From Linnemannia hyalina (taxonomy: Eukaryota > Mortierellomycota > Mortierellomycetes > Mortierellales > Mortierellaceae), in the NCBI GenBank assembly GCA_019671135.1, contig JAHRHY010000014.1, positions 928,001 to 992,000 on the forward strand: a stretch of DNA of 64,000 nt. The letters are read 5' to 3'. The translations under genes and the position numbers were made by a program. The notes beneath the pieces were generated by a model that searched no databases, was not told where the DNA came from, and saw only the letters and a program-made list of their open reading frames with translations. Below, piece after piece: positions 47,801 through 60,116 of the stretch (positions within the stretch are counted from its first letter, which is position 1; the number at the start of each line of letters is the position of its first letter).

Positions 47801-48928
47801 TCAAGTCCGCCCTATGAAAGACAAGAGGGGTCAGTCAGTCCTTGGAACAGTTCACGCAATAGAACGGTCATGTCCTAACAAACAACGCGACTGTGAAGTA
47901 CCTACTAGGTGATTCCTTGTGCCATGTATCCTGAGCAGATCCAGTAACAAGACGGCATCCATGTCGAAGCCCTCAAAGAGACGTAGCATAAATCTCCCTC
48001 GGTGATCCCCCGAAAACAACACGTTCATGATAGGACTGGTCTCTTCATCCAAAACACTGCAACTTTCTTCTGGACTCGGCCCTGACTTGGCACCTCCTGC
48101 TCCTGCGCCACCCAAAAAGTTCTTGTTGAACATTGTTCTCTCCATCAATTGTTGCTGCGCGCTTGTTGGAGGGATGGGCGAAAGCATTGGAAGCGCCTTG
48201 AGAGTCGATTTTTGGGTGTTCTATATCAAGAGATGTGCGGACCAAATAGTCAAGGGTGAATTCGATCCATTTCCTAGATTGCGTTCCCTGATCATGCTTG
48301 TTCTGTTGAATTGTTCGTACATTGGTACCGAAGATTGAGCTGTGGTTGGGTCTCTCAAGATAAATGTCGGTCCATTTGAGACAATGTACACTGCCTGAGC
48401 TTGGAGGCTGAATACTAGAAATGAGGGACCCGTCCCGATAGTCGTATATGTTGACTCCACCTTCAGCAAGACCAACCGCAATAGCCTTGCCTACATAAGC
48501 CATAATGATTGTTATTAGTTCAGGTGTCTGCGCGGTATGGCCTGAAATCATTGCACAAGAATCAAATACATTTACTTACCATCTGGACGCCAGGTAAGCG
48601 ATACGACTTTTGCAGGAGCAGCACCCATCCGCTGATGCTGTGGTGCTCCTCCGAGACGGCTCCAAGCAGTGTGAGATCCTGGGCGCGAACTGTTTGAAGG
48701 AGCTGGTGCTGTGACGGTGACCGACCAATGAATTCTCCAGGACAGGCGATAGAGTTCCAGCTTGTTGTCATTGTTGACGAGGGCGATTAGATCAGCCGAA
48801 GGACACCATGCCTCCAGCTTGTGGTCAATGGGAACCTGGTTCTCGGAGTAAGGGTAGAATGTGTTCTGAGTGGCCTCCTGCTGTGCTGCTGTGCGATGTT
48901 GTATAGGAGGCGGGGAGACGGACGTCAT
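44827..48928 (-). CDS. APC4: anaphase-promoting complex subunit 4 (APC4/Cut20 type)
   Basis: Nine exons: 48928-48580, 48490-48321, 48220-47906, 47811-47496, 47397-47169, 47081-46927, 46835-46132, 46026-45960 and 45875-44827; the total is divisible by three, giving 1117 residues. The N-terminus is WD40-like: LEAWCPSADLIALVNNDNKL and then VSLTWRPDGKAIAVGLAEG. The central APC4 helical domain follows, with LLTGRPSES, LPACERLLVILSDLLGFSRW and LRLDEALVYNC. The C-terminal part returns to propeller-like strands (VRDLTFLDDNSLCILL) after a Ser/Thr-rich, Lys/Arg-containing insert, and ends VISVHSHNEISVFDV. APC4 links the scaffold subunits of the cyclosome, the ubiquitin ligase for cyclin B and securin. 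An in-frame ATG at 49012 would add 28 residues. The start at 48928 was chosen by fit to the WD40 start. Confidence 0.92.
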
Positions 48929-49122
48929 GATGGCAAAAGGCGTGAATCGAGTTCTAGCTTTGGCGTGCTTGCTCTTCGTTTTTATGCGCGTTCGAACAAC
49001 TCGTGACTGCATTTGTCAAGGTTGTGGCCGTGGGTTGCCACCAAACCTCCTTTCTCCACCAACATACTTTCATCCTTACTTTTCGCTCCAATGCCTTAAT
49101 CACCACTTAATAAGAACACACC
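48929..49122. promoter_or_regulatory. divergent promoter, APC4 and family X polymerase
   Basis: Only 194 bp separate the APC4 start (-) from the polymerase start (+). The right half is CT/A-rich and leads into the polymerase ATG. No TATA box was seen. Shared regulation is likely but not shown. Confidence 0.6.
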
Positions 49123-52100
49123 ATGCCTCGCAACAATAACAATAGCAGCAACAACAGGACCGACCAGGACTCGTCCATGCCGCACTCAGTAACAATCCCA
49201 AAGAAACGACCCTGCATCCCTCCACCCCCCTCCATCGAAAATTCCTCTTCGCTCCTCCCAACCAACAGAGAAGGCCTGTTTGCCCGTCTCGACAGTGCCA
49301 TCGAATCCGCTGCTGAGGAAGACGCTGGTCGTATTCCCAAAGATCTCATGGTCGGTCCGAACCTCAAGGTCGAGTCTGCCGGCAAGAAGCGCCGTGTTGT
49401 CCCTGCCCCAATTCCTGCCTCGTCCTCTTCACATCTCACTCCAACGACAACAGAAATACCAGGATCAACAGGAGACACAACGCCTTTACCAGTTCTTTCG
49501 TCACCATCATCGTCGTCATTGTCAATCGACTCTTCGAACAGCTCGCACATATTGGACAAAACGCCCATCAAGAGATCAATGCGCATCATATCGCCTACCG
49601 GGGGTTCCCACGGTAGCCCGGAGGTCGTACCGTCAAGTGTCCAGTCCGACCTATTCTCAAATCTACTCCCGGATCAAGAGTTTTCGACATATCCAAGAGC
49701 ACGATCCAAACGTCACCAGGCAGCCTCCTCAACACTCCCACCTCAAGTACCACTCATGGAACTTTCAGTCGTATCAAATAACGAGATTCTGGAATCTGCA
49801 TCTGCTGGAAGTCCTTCGTTATCGCCGCCTCCCGAATCTGACGGCCGGATAGAACAAGAGGCAGATGTTGCTCTTGTTTTGGAACCAACTCCGGAAGCAT
49901 CGGTACCACAACCCTTGACCTCCATCTTGGATGACGCGGGATCGGCGGGAACGACTACCGCCCCAACACCTTCGTCAGCTGCGACTGCCATTACTATTGA
50001 CGACGACGAACCGCCACCGCAACCTGTCTCGCGTCCAGAAAAGCATCCCACATCCTTGGACGAATCTACAGGATCACACCGACCAACAAAGAAGAGAGAC
50101 GATGGAAGCAACAAAGATCTGGACAGGACTCTGCCAAAATCAACCAGGCTGGAGCACCATCACGAGAGCCCACCTCACAACAGCGGCCGTAGCAGCAGCA
50201 GTCCTCCGCCAGCACCGTCTTCTCCAACTAAAACAGGTGGAAGGACCAAGAAGGATAAAGCGGTGGTAACGACTGTGGCTAGTCGAGTCGGCTCTAGACG
50301 GAAACAACATGTGGCAGAGGGCTTATTAACCGCGACACCACTGGTACCGATGGCCAGCAGTTCTTCAGCAACGGTCTCCAGGAGTGTTAGCAAACCTACG
50401 ATGACAACACCCCTGTCAAGGTCGGGAACTATTATTGAAATCGGCGATGACAGCGACGACGATGGTAGTGAACGTCCGGCGATCATCGTTGGCCCTGCTT
50501 CAACAACGCACATGAGACCACCGACTAACAAACCGCCAGCTGCAGGACTCTCAACAACGACGTCGGCAGAGTTGAAATCTACGCCTGCTAGCGGTTCGAC
50601 ATCGGCCACTTCACCAACATCCGCGCCGCCCCCAGAAAAAGACGCAGGTCCTCCCGTGAGACTCTACGTGATCCCAACCCTCATGGACAAGCTGGTGTTC
50701 TCTCTCTCTCGGGATCGAGTTCTGGATCTCAAATGGGAATGGCTTGGCCCGTTGGAAAAGATCCTGTCGACGGATCCGCGCGGGAATCAGGACGCTCCGG
50801 CATTGGATCAGGAGAGGACCACGCATATCGTCACCGCGTTATCAGATGTGGAGAAGGTCAAAAAGTTTTTGCGCGTTGAAACTATTGATGTAAGTTGGTA
50901 TTGCAAAGTACAGTGTCCTTTTGCAGGTGAAAACTACCGACATATTTCGAGGCTCCCTATCCTCTGACAGCGATTACTTTTGAATTATTCTTTCTTTTAG
51001 CCCAAAATAGAGATAGTCAATAACCTATGGCTCGTGGACACTATCTTGGTACGACCCTGGTTGCTTTTTTGGCATGCGGACGAAATTGAATGATGAGCCA
51101 GTGGCTTTTTACTGACTTAAACGTGTCTTCTATATATTCGTCGCTCTCAACAGTACAAGAGGCCGATGGAACCGGCAAGTTACAGGATAGCTCGCTCAAA
51201 GACGCAGCAAATCATCCCGATCAATGTCCCAGTTGCCAACTCTCCACCTCTTTCAAAAATGGGTGCTCTGCCGGCAGAGCCTAACACAGAGAAGCAGCCT
51301 CGGTACGCCAAGTTTGAGAGTATCGATGGAAACGAGAACGGCGAGCAATTGGACTTTAACGATATCGTCTTGGGCATCAAGGAAGGCTCGCTTGAGGTAA
51401 TCCCATTACCGTTTTTTTTATGAATTAGTCAAATATGACATCCGGAATAGGATTAATACTCACATGCTTCATCTCTGGCAATATGTGATAGGGAGGAGAA
51501 GTCTCTGATGACGAAAACGACCAGGAGGAGGACAAGGAGAGTGAAGATGACTACAATAAGGCGGGAGTAAGCGATGCCAAAGAGAAAGAGGCGGAATCCA
51601 GTACTAGCGCCACTAAATTACCGCCGGAGCTTTTGGAGAAACTGAAAAAGGAGAACAAGTGCTTTGAGTGCCAGGAACAAGGTCATTGGGCCAATAAGTG
51701 CCCAAAGGCTGCAAATAGAAGCACAAAGGATGACATTCTGCTGCAAATCATCAGCTCTGGAAAGTCGGAGGTACCTACCCAAGCCTTGAAATATCATCGC
51801 TGAAGCCTGAGCACAAATGATCTGTAGACCCATATCTGACAATCGCTCTCTCAAATCATGCAATAGGGGAAACGCCGCTCCAAGATTTTGTATCGATGTC
51901 AGGAGCCTCATACTGCTGGCCAAAAGGATGAGCCGAAGTACAACAAGGATATTCTGGAACAGGTAACTTTGCATTCTGCTCATCTTGCACTACAGCCAGA
52001 GCCAGATATCTCCTGAACCTTTGGATTTATAATCGAACATAACCCTAAAACCTTGCAACGCGTTTAGCTCAAAGTTTTAATGGACTATTATGAGACAAAC

Positions 52101-53198
52101 AAGGTCAAAGGCTCAAATGAACACTTCAAGGTCATCAATTACCGCAAGGCGATCACGGCTATTCGAGCACTCGACTATGAGATCAAGTCTGAGGAGATGG
52201 CGCTCAAGATTCCCCGCGTAGGAAAGAAGCTAGCCCAGAAGATTGGCGAATGCATCTCCTTTGGCAGGATCAAGAAGTTGGATCATCTGAACTGGGACCA
52301 GGAAAAGTCAAAGACCGAGACGCTGTTCAGGAGTGTGTATGGTGTTGGTTCGGAGATGGCGACTGCATGGTATAACGATGGATTACGGACGCTGGATGAG
52401 TTGAGAGCGCTGCCTAATCTGACCAAGAACCAGATTTCCGGGCTGAAGTTCTACGAGGTACGTTTAGGTTGCGAGGATGCTCCTACTTAACGATTACCTA
52501 GATCATTTCTGGGTGATTGAGTTTACCACCACGCCATTTTAATTTTTCAATGATCTACTTTGCCCTTCTGAATCTAATTCTAATAGGATCTGTTGGTACG
52601 GATTCCCCGCTCAGAGGTGGAGCAGATCGGTAAGGTTGTTGAGGCAGCGGCTCACAAGCTGCATCCAGAAATCCAATCGCAGGTCACAGGATCATACCGA
52701 CGCGGCAAGCTAGACTGTGGCGACATCGACATCGTAGTGGCCAGACCCAACATCGACAATGGCGACGAACTCTTTATGATCATGGACCACATCCTCAAGG
52801 ACCTGATCAACCAAGGGTTCCTGGTCGACCATCTCTCCCTGCCAACATGGGAAGACAGCTACGTGGCACGACCCAAGCATTTCAAGTACATGGGTATCTG
52901 CAAGCTGCCGGGCGAGAACCAGATCAATCGACACATCGACATCCTGGTTGTTCCGTGGATGCACCTGGGAGCGGTGTTGCTCTACTTTACAGGAAATGAC
53001 ATTTGTAACAGGAGTATGCGTCTTTTGGCGTCGAACCGGGGGATGAGGCTGAGCGACAAAGGTCTGTTTGACAATGTGGTGCGAGGAAAGAACAGGAAGA
53101 AGGTGAACGAGGGCCGATGGGTTGCAGGCAGGACGGAGCGTGAGATTTTTGACTACTTGAAGATCAAGTACCTGGAGCCGTATGAACGCGAGTGCTGA
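49123..53198 (+). CDS. DNA polymerase family X (Pol lambda/Pol4 type) with BRCT and zinc knuckle
   Basis: Seven exons, all phase 0: 49123-50889, 51001-51048, 51154-51396, 51492-51770, 51867-51962, 52068-52457 and 52587-53198; 1144 residues. A disordered N-terminus of about 500 residues precedes a BRCT domain (about 515-615, closing with VNNLWLVDTIL). An acidic linker then holds a CCHC zinc knuckle, C743-x2-C746-x4-H751-x4-C756. The 8-kDa/HhH region and fingers follow (VYGVGSEMATAWY, then LPNLTKNQISGLKFYEDLL). The palm holds GSYRRGK and CGDIDIVV with Asp 987 and 989, and the third Asp 1059 in RHIDILVV. YFTG at 1074 is Pol lambda/beta-like, not GWTG as in Pol mu/TdT. The role is gap filling in end joining and base excision repair. 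The long N-terminus and the knuckle are unusual. Confidence 0.93.
51660..51701 (+). other. CCHC zinc-knuckle coding segment in the polymerase gene
   Basis: CFECQEQGHWANKC, a textbook CX2CX4HX4C knuckle, is encoded within exon 4 between the BRCT and catalytic parts. Basic residues (KLKKENK before it, PKAANR after) support nucleic-acid binding. Confidence 0.9.
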
Positions 53199-53329
53199 GA
53201 TTGTGATGGGGGTTATCTTTCTGGCAGAGATGGTCATGATGACAGGGTAGATCACGGACGAGACGCGCGTGGTCTGGTTTCAATTTGTGGGAAGGATTGG
53301 GCGGGACAGGCGAATGGGGGAGGACCATT

Positions 53330-53364
<35 letters not shown>

Positions 53365-53740
53365 CAGTTGAACCCGACCTAGCAGGCAGCCAGACGGTCT
53401 GCAGCGATATTCCGTTTCCCACTGCCGTTGCTTTTCTTTCCAACATTTGACTTGTGTGCATCTCCTTCTTTGCCTTTTCCCTCTCTTCTCTGTACATCAC
53501 CATCTGTCACCCGCCTCTTTTGTCTCGTTTCTTCCTTTGTTTATCTCCTTGTCTCCTCTTCCTTTGTTTATCACTACTTCCTTATCTACTCCTCTTCCTT
53601 TGTTTTATTCACTCCTCTTCCCCTCTTATTACCTCCTTGGCCTTTGACCTCACAACCCAAACACACGAACGATCCGTTCTCCCTACCCCTCCTTTAGACT
53701 CAACAACCATCCATCCTACCGTTATTTTCTTCTTTTTCAA
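53199..53740. other. intergenic with 31-bp T-run
   Basis: The polymerase 3' flank, a T-run at 53334-53364, then CT-rich leader leading to the acyl-CoA synthetase start. Frames here are Leu/Ser/Pro strings from composition. Confidence 0.55.
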
Positions 53741-56700
53741 ATGCCGCCCTGTCCTGCACAGGCCATCGCTGCTGGTGCTGCTAGAGTGAAGCAGGCCAGC
53801 ATTCTACCCGCTTCTAGCCACACTACCAGGATCCACTTTCTGCGTCCCCTCCCGACAACAGCAACAACAACAACACGAACAGGGTTCGGCAGCATCGCCG
53901 TTTGCCGGACCAAAGCTCACTTTTTATCCACTAAACCTTCCTTCCCTCGTCCACTCTCGACTGTCTCGGCCTTTCCATCTTCCTCGCATTCTGCCCCATC
54001 CTCCTCCATATCTTCTTCCTTTTCTCTTCCTCTTCCTTCCTCTTGTTTCCTCAGAACTTCCCACGCCCTCCCACCCTCAACCCTCGCCCGACCTTCGACC
54101 GCCTTTCGGTATTCAACTACCACCAGGACATACCCACGCCACCTCAAAAGCACCTTCTCCATTCTCAACCGATTCATTGGACTCCATTCCCGTCCTCCAA
54201 GACACTCTCATTCCGAACTCCTCCTCTTGCGTACATCTTTTTCCGCAGCCCCCATTCAACCATCAACCAACATGGATAAACACGCTCAAGCTCAAGTCCA
54301 GCATGCCTCCCTCGAGAACCCAGACAAGTACTGGGGTGACTTTGCCTCGCTCCTGCACTGGGACCAGCCTTACTCCAAGGTTCTGACCCACAACCCCCTT
54401 GCCCCTCCAACTGACGCCTACCACTGGTTCAAGGACGGGAAACTCAACACGTGCTTCAATGCCATCGATCGTCACGTCCTCTCTGGCCGTGGAAAGCAGG
54501 TCGCCATTTATTACGACTCCCCTTTAAACAACGAGAAGCGCCAACTAACCTACCAGGAGCTGTTGGATCAAGTTCAGACTTGCGCCGGTGTCATTGCTTC
54601 CCATGGTCTCAAGAAGGGTGATATGGTCCTTATCTACAGTATGTTTAATACCTGTTTTTGTGTTGTTGTCTCAAAGTGAACGCACATGTGCCCTTGGCAT
54701 TGGCGTTGGAGGTCAGGGTAACCAAGAAAAGTCACTGACCTAACCTAAATCTTTCTTCCCCACATATTTTCTTAAACAGTGCCCATGGTTCCTGAGGCCC
54801 TGATTTCGATGCTTGCTTGTGCCCGTCTCGGAGTTACCCACAGCGTAAGTCGGGGTGTCAAACGAAGCACTGCAGAGGACTCTGAATTTTCATACAGCAA
54901 TAAATACTTGACTAAGAGTATTCATTGTCCATAACGCGTTATTTTTTTCCACACCGCCACATAGGTCGTCTTTGGAGGATTCGCTCCTTTGGAGATCAAG
55001 AAGCGCATCAACGACTTCAAACCCAAGATGATCATCGGAGGATCCTGCGGTATCGAGGTCAACAAGGTCATCCCCTACAAAGGTATTTTGGCATTGACAA
55101 CTTCCATTGACAAGCGTTTGCAGTTTCAAATTGACCTTGACGTACTGGGAAACTAACGCCGTGATGTACGTTATGGTCTGACTTTGTAATAGAGATGCTA
55201 GACAAGGCCATTGACATGAGTGCTCACAAGCCCGCCCATAAAATTATTTTCCAGCGGGACGCAGGACGCGCCGTTTTGGACCCCTCTCGCGGAGACTTGG
55301 ACTGGAATGATGAAATGCAGAGGATTCGTTTGGCTGGAAAGCAGTTCAAGGATTATGTTCCCGTTGAGAGCAACCATCCGCTTTACATCCTTTATACTAG
55401 CGGAACTACCGGACTCCCAAAGGTACTGATCAAACCTCTTGAATCATTCAATCTGTACAAATTCCTTTGCTTAGGCACTAACATCTATTGATCACGTGAA
55501 CGTTAGGGGGTTGTTCGCGACAATGGAGGACATGCGACACAGACGCTGTCAACCATGAAAAGCCTCTTTGGGACGCAACCTGGCGAGGTTGTCTTTTGCG
55601 CCAGTGATGTCGGCTGGGTCGTTGGACATAGCTTCATCTGCTACGGACCTCTCTTGCTCGGTTGCTCGACTGTGCTCTATGAGGGCAAGCCCGTCGGAAC
55701 TCCCGACGCCGGCGCGTTCTTTAGGATTCTGGAGGAATACAAGGTCAGCACTTGGTACACCGCCCCCACCGCATTGCGCGCCATCCGAAGAGTCGACCCT
55801 GAAGGCAAATTCAGCGCCAAGTATGACCTCCATCACCTTCGGGGTCTCTTCCTTGCTGGAGAGCGATCCGACTCTGGTACTATTGCCCATTTCCGACATA
55901 TTATTGGCGGCAAACCTGTTGTCGACAACTACTGGTCGACCGAGTCTGGATCCCCCATCACCGGTGCTTGCCAGGGTCTGCAAAATGTTCATGGAGCTCG
56001 TGTCGAGCCCATTGCTATCCGCCAAGGCTCTGCCGGCATGCCTTTGCCTGGATATGATGTCCGTGTTCTCTCTGATCCCGAGGACGACGGCTCCGGTTAC
56101 AAGTTCAGCGAGCTCGGACCTTCGCAGTTTGGAAACATTGTCGTCAGGCTGCCTCTGCCCCCATCTGCATTGACAACATTGTGGAGCAACTCTGTCGGAT
56201 TCCAAAAGAGCTATCTCTCTCGATTTCCGGGGTACTTTGATACCGGAGACGCTGGCATTGTAGATGAAGATGGGTATGTCCATGTCATGTCGCGAACGGA
56301 CGACATCATGCAAGTCGCGGGACATCGTCTTTCCACTGGTTCTGTTGAGCAAATCCTGGCCGAACATCCCGCAATTTCTGAGTGCTGTGTCGTCCCTCTT
56401 TCAGACAAGCTCAAGGGTCAGATTCCGATCGGATTGATCGTCCTCAAGTCTGGTGTCACCCAGAAAGAGGAAGACATCGTCAAGGAGACCGTCCATATGG
56501 TCCGACAGAACCTGGGCGCGATCGCCAATTACAACCAGACGCACATTATCCGCCGATTGCCCAAGACCAGGAGCGGCAAGATTCTTCGTCGCACCATTCG
56601 GGATATTATTGCCGGCAAGAGCCTTGAGAACAACAAACTGGTTGTCCCGGCCACGATTGAGGATTCCACGGTCTTGAATGAGCTTGAGGTTGCGATGACT

Positions 56701-56769
56701 CGCTTGGGTCTGGTCGGCAATGATGGTGAGGCTGGCAAGATCGACGACACTGTCAAGGCGAAATTGTAA
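53741..56769 (+). CDS. acyl-CoA synthetase short-chain type (ACSS3/propionyl-CoA synthetase-like)
   Basis: Exons 53741-54638, 54780-54844, 54965-55082, 55193-55422 and 55507-56769; 857 residues from the first ATG. The enzyme starts at about residue 178 (MDKHAQ..., then NPDKYWGDFASLLHWDQPY). It has the AMP-binding motif YTSGTTGLPK (428-437), VVDNYWSTESG, GYFDTGDAGIVDEDGY, SRTDDIMQVAGHRLSTG and the catalytic Lys 795 in TRSGKILRR. It activates acetate, propionate or similar acids to the CoA thioester with ATP; ACSS3 members are mitochondrial and prefer propionate. The 177-residue N-terminal extension has one acidic residue and many Arg/Ser, as in a mitochondrial presequence, but it is also CT-rich, so translation might start at Met 178 (54272) instead. 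Confidence 0.92.
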
Positions 56770-57827
56770 ATAGAAATGGCGAAATGGTCTTTTCGAATAT
56801 TTGCTGTTTTCAGTTTATTTCATACGCGTATGTATGTGTGTATGTGTGTATGTGTCAGCTGCATTCAGCAATGCTATCACAAGGAGTATTAGAGGAAACA
56901 CGTTAGCTTTTATGTTTGTTGGAGAGCGTGACTTGAAAGAAAAACACGTAACGCGTTATATTGAATTTGGACACTTCCAATCGCGTGTCTTGCTCGCGTA
57001 AAAACTAGAAGGAGCATTAGCCGTTCTCTCCGATCCGGATTTCTGGAGAGGGTGGGGTTTGGGGTATATGACTCCAGCGGCGCGCGAGGATTGGTGGGTG
57101 CAGGAAGGGGGGGCTTTCAGGTATTTCGGTTTTACCAGACCTCTCTCTGTTGTTTGCTCGAATGGGGCTGTGAAAGAGTTATCGACATATCATCAGCACT
57201 TGTCGGTACCACCCAACCATTCATAGCAACCTCGCAAAGCAAGGGGGGGTACCTGTTGTCCTTGTTTTGCCGACTTCTCGTTCAGAATCGTTGTCGCTCT
57301 CACTTCTGTCGTTGTTGTTGCTGTTGCTGGAACCGTTGCTACTGCTGTTTGTTGATGTTGTTGCTGTTGTTGTTGTTGTTGTAGTCGTTGCGGCTGCGTC
57401 TACGACGATAGATCCGCAAGACCCAATTTGGGGCTTTGGGTAACCCGCCAACCAGCAAAAAGACGACGAAAGGGAAAGGTTTTTTTTGCTGTGAAGCTGA
57501 ATCGGTCCGTTCTCTAACATATTGGTGCTTAGAGATGGTGGTGGTGGGTCGTTAAGGTTGGATGGTAGGGAATAAGAAAAGAACACAATGCGAAAAGCTC
57601 AATCGAAAGTTGCCAAAGAAAAAACAAAGGAAAAAAAACGATTCATGCCCATTTGATTGTCCATGGCAACAGTCGAATCGACCTCAAAGAGGAAGACGGC
57701 CACCGCGCAGATGTAGAAACGCTACTAATAGGGCGAACATGTTTAGTAATGAGAAGCGCTTTATTATTAAGTTACACATATCGCCCTGCACTTGGAGTTA
57801 ACCACAGTTCCTGCGTCATTCATCTAT
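56770..57827. other. convergent intergenic region
   Basis: The 3' flanks of the acyl-CoA synthetase (+) and the CDF transporter (-). It contains a TATG/TGTG-rich stretch near 56825-56855 and a (TTG)n stretch near 57350-57385. No gene was seen. Confidence 0.5.
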
Positions 57828-60116
57828 TTACTTGGACTTGCGATGCTCGGGTGCATGAGATGTCTCATAGTCGACGTGAACAAATGCGCGCTCGACGTTT
57901 GGAAGCGCCTCCAACTTGATCTACAGAAACATAAAAACGGACACGTTAGTTTCTCATTCGCCTGCCCCAAAGTCCCTCTATCAAAGCCCTTATGAATAAA
58001 CTAGCAAAAATAACGCCAATCGTACCTGCAAACTCTCACTGATATCGTGGCTGATTATCAAAGGAGTATCGGGCGACATGACAACATCGACCTCGACAAA
58101 CAAGTTGTTGCCGGCATGGTAGGCGGTGCAAGTGTCGACCTGGAGGATCTTGCGGTGATGGGTCAACGCGATGTAGGTCAGCTTCTTCAAGAACGCTGGG
58201 TCAGCAGTTTTGCCAACGATGAGCTGGATTTGTTCTGTTGGAACAGACACGAAAAAGTAGAGACAAAGCAAATTAATAATAGGACATATGCGTCTGAAAG
58301 GGATGGCTAAACACATTATCAATATAAGCAATTAGAAGGTTACCATAGGCGGTCCACACCCAAGAGCGGAGAATGATCAGGGCAACAGCGATAGCACCGG
58401 CAGCATCCAACCACCAGCAGTAACGACTGACCAAGGAAGCAAACAGACCAAATCCATTGACAACCAGGTCGTTGCGATGGTCAGTCGCAAGGATATTGGC
58501 AGTGTTGTACTGAGAAATCGCCCTGCAGTACAAGAACAAGGCCAGCTTGCTGGCTATAGAGATGAAAGGGCAATATGTACCTCCGTCAGTGTATGGTAAT
58601 CAAAAGATGTGAAGCAATAGATCAATACAACTGAGATTGAAATAAGGACCTACCGAGCGCGAAACTGACAAAGGCGATGGCAAGGGCGCCAGGCATGGGT
58701 GGCACCTTGTCCGCGTCAATCAGGGTTCTGACCGACTCAATCTATCATAATCACAGACGTGCAAACGAGAGGTTAGTAGTTGATCTGTTTTCATCGAGTA
58801 CGCTAACCAATGGACAAGCCTTGCAAACAAAGTGTTGTTCAAAAGAATTTACAATAAGCTGGAGAGAGACGGTGGCCATGAGGGAAGCGAACACGATGGT
58901 GCCGGCAGTCTCCATGCGGGACTTGCCCTAAATGGAAAAACATGTCCGAGGGAAAGAAGTTGTAATGCATGTTAGATACCTTAACACACATTCAGCTCGT
59001 TGGGGAAGCACCGAACACGGGGACATGTTGCAGGGACTCTCGCTGTTGTTTGTTGTTTTCTTTTGTTAGTGTCCACAAAGCCCCTCGCTAATCTAGGGAT
59101 GCAAACGAAACAAGGGGTGTTAAAAGAGGTAGGTAAAAGGATCCGATTATATTATTTTTCCTTACCGAAGGGTACTTGAACCAGTTGCTCTTGGTCGATG
59201 CTCTTGCGGCGTACATGAGGATGAAGCCGGACAGGAGATCCATGAAGGAGTCGGCCATGGTGGCAAACAGCGACAAGGACTTTGACGAGATGGCAGCGTA
59301 CAGCTGCAGGAGGAACAGCAGCACGTTGACTCCCACCGAGCCATAGATTGCAATCTTGAGCTATATTATGAAAGAGCGAGCGTGAAGACGTGAAAAGGAG
59401 AGACGGTTGGACACGAGAGAAAAACAAAGGAAAAAGAATGAGAATCGTTTCTATTGTCAACAATGAGGCACTCATGTATATGAAATGCATTGTTTTTGTT
59501 TGTATTTGCAAGTATTACTTCCACTTGTCAAATGCGAAAAATGCAATGTCATTATTATGGTCATTTCATTGTGTCCAACCCTACTAATTACCTTGACTTG
59601 GTTCTTCTCCTCAAGCTCGGCAGCGCCCTCTCTACCCTCGGGAGGATCAAGGAGATCAGAAATGAGCTCATTCTGCTCCCGGTAGAACTCCCTGACCTTC
59701 TTGTTCGATTTGATCGCATCGATCTGCTCCTCCGACATACGCTTCGAAGCGAGCGACATTGGATCCTGTGACTCGTAAAAGTCGGGCGAGGGTGAAGGCG
59801 ATGGCAGGTTGGAGAGCGAGGCGGCATTGGTGTCGATCGATAGCGTATGGTGGTGAGGGTGATTGTTGTGCTGGTTAGAGTGAGGATGGCTGCTGCTGCT
59901 GCTCAGTCGAAGGGCAGAGGACGAGGACTGGGCGATAGAGACAGAGTGCAGGGCGGCAGGGTAATGATGGTGGTTGTGGTTGTGGTGGGCCGAGGAGGAG
60001 GTGCCGGTGCCGACGCCGGAGACCATGTCTTGGCTGAGGTTGAGACTGGACAGGGTCCTGTGGGACAATGTCGGGGAGGACGGGGTGGGTCTGATGTTCT
60101 GGAGGGGTAGGTCCAT
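57828..60116 (-). CDS. cation diffusion facilitator, Mn-type (MTP8-11-like)
   Basis: Seven exons: 60116-59592, 59360-59166, 58927-58853, 58741-58654, 58553-58344, 58234-58026 and 57920-57828; 464 residues, in frame. The cytoplasmic N-terminus of about 175 residues is Ser-rich with His clusters (HHNHNHHHY and HPHHHT). Membrane helices follow. Helix 2 has D212-SFM-D216 and helix 5 has D319-HRN-D323; DxxxD in both places marks the Mn-CDF branch, where Zn-CDF members have HxxxD. The C-terminal domain has VDTCTAYHAGNNLFVEVDV and ERAFVHVDYE, the ferredoxin-like fold that dimerises these exporters. It probably pumps Mn2+ (or Fe2+) into vacuole, Golgi or out of the cell in exchange for protons. The start at 60116 was preferred because the frame upstream is repetitive leader. 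Confidence 0.92.
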
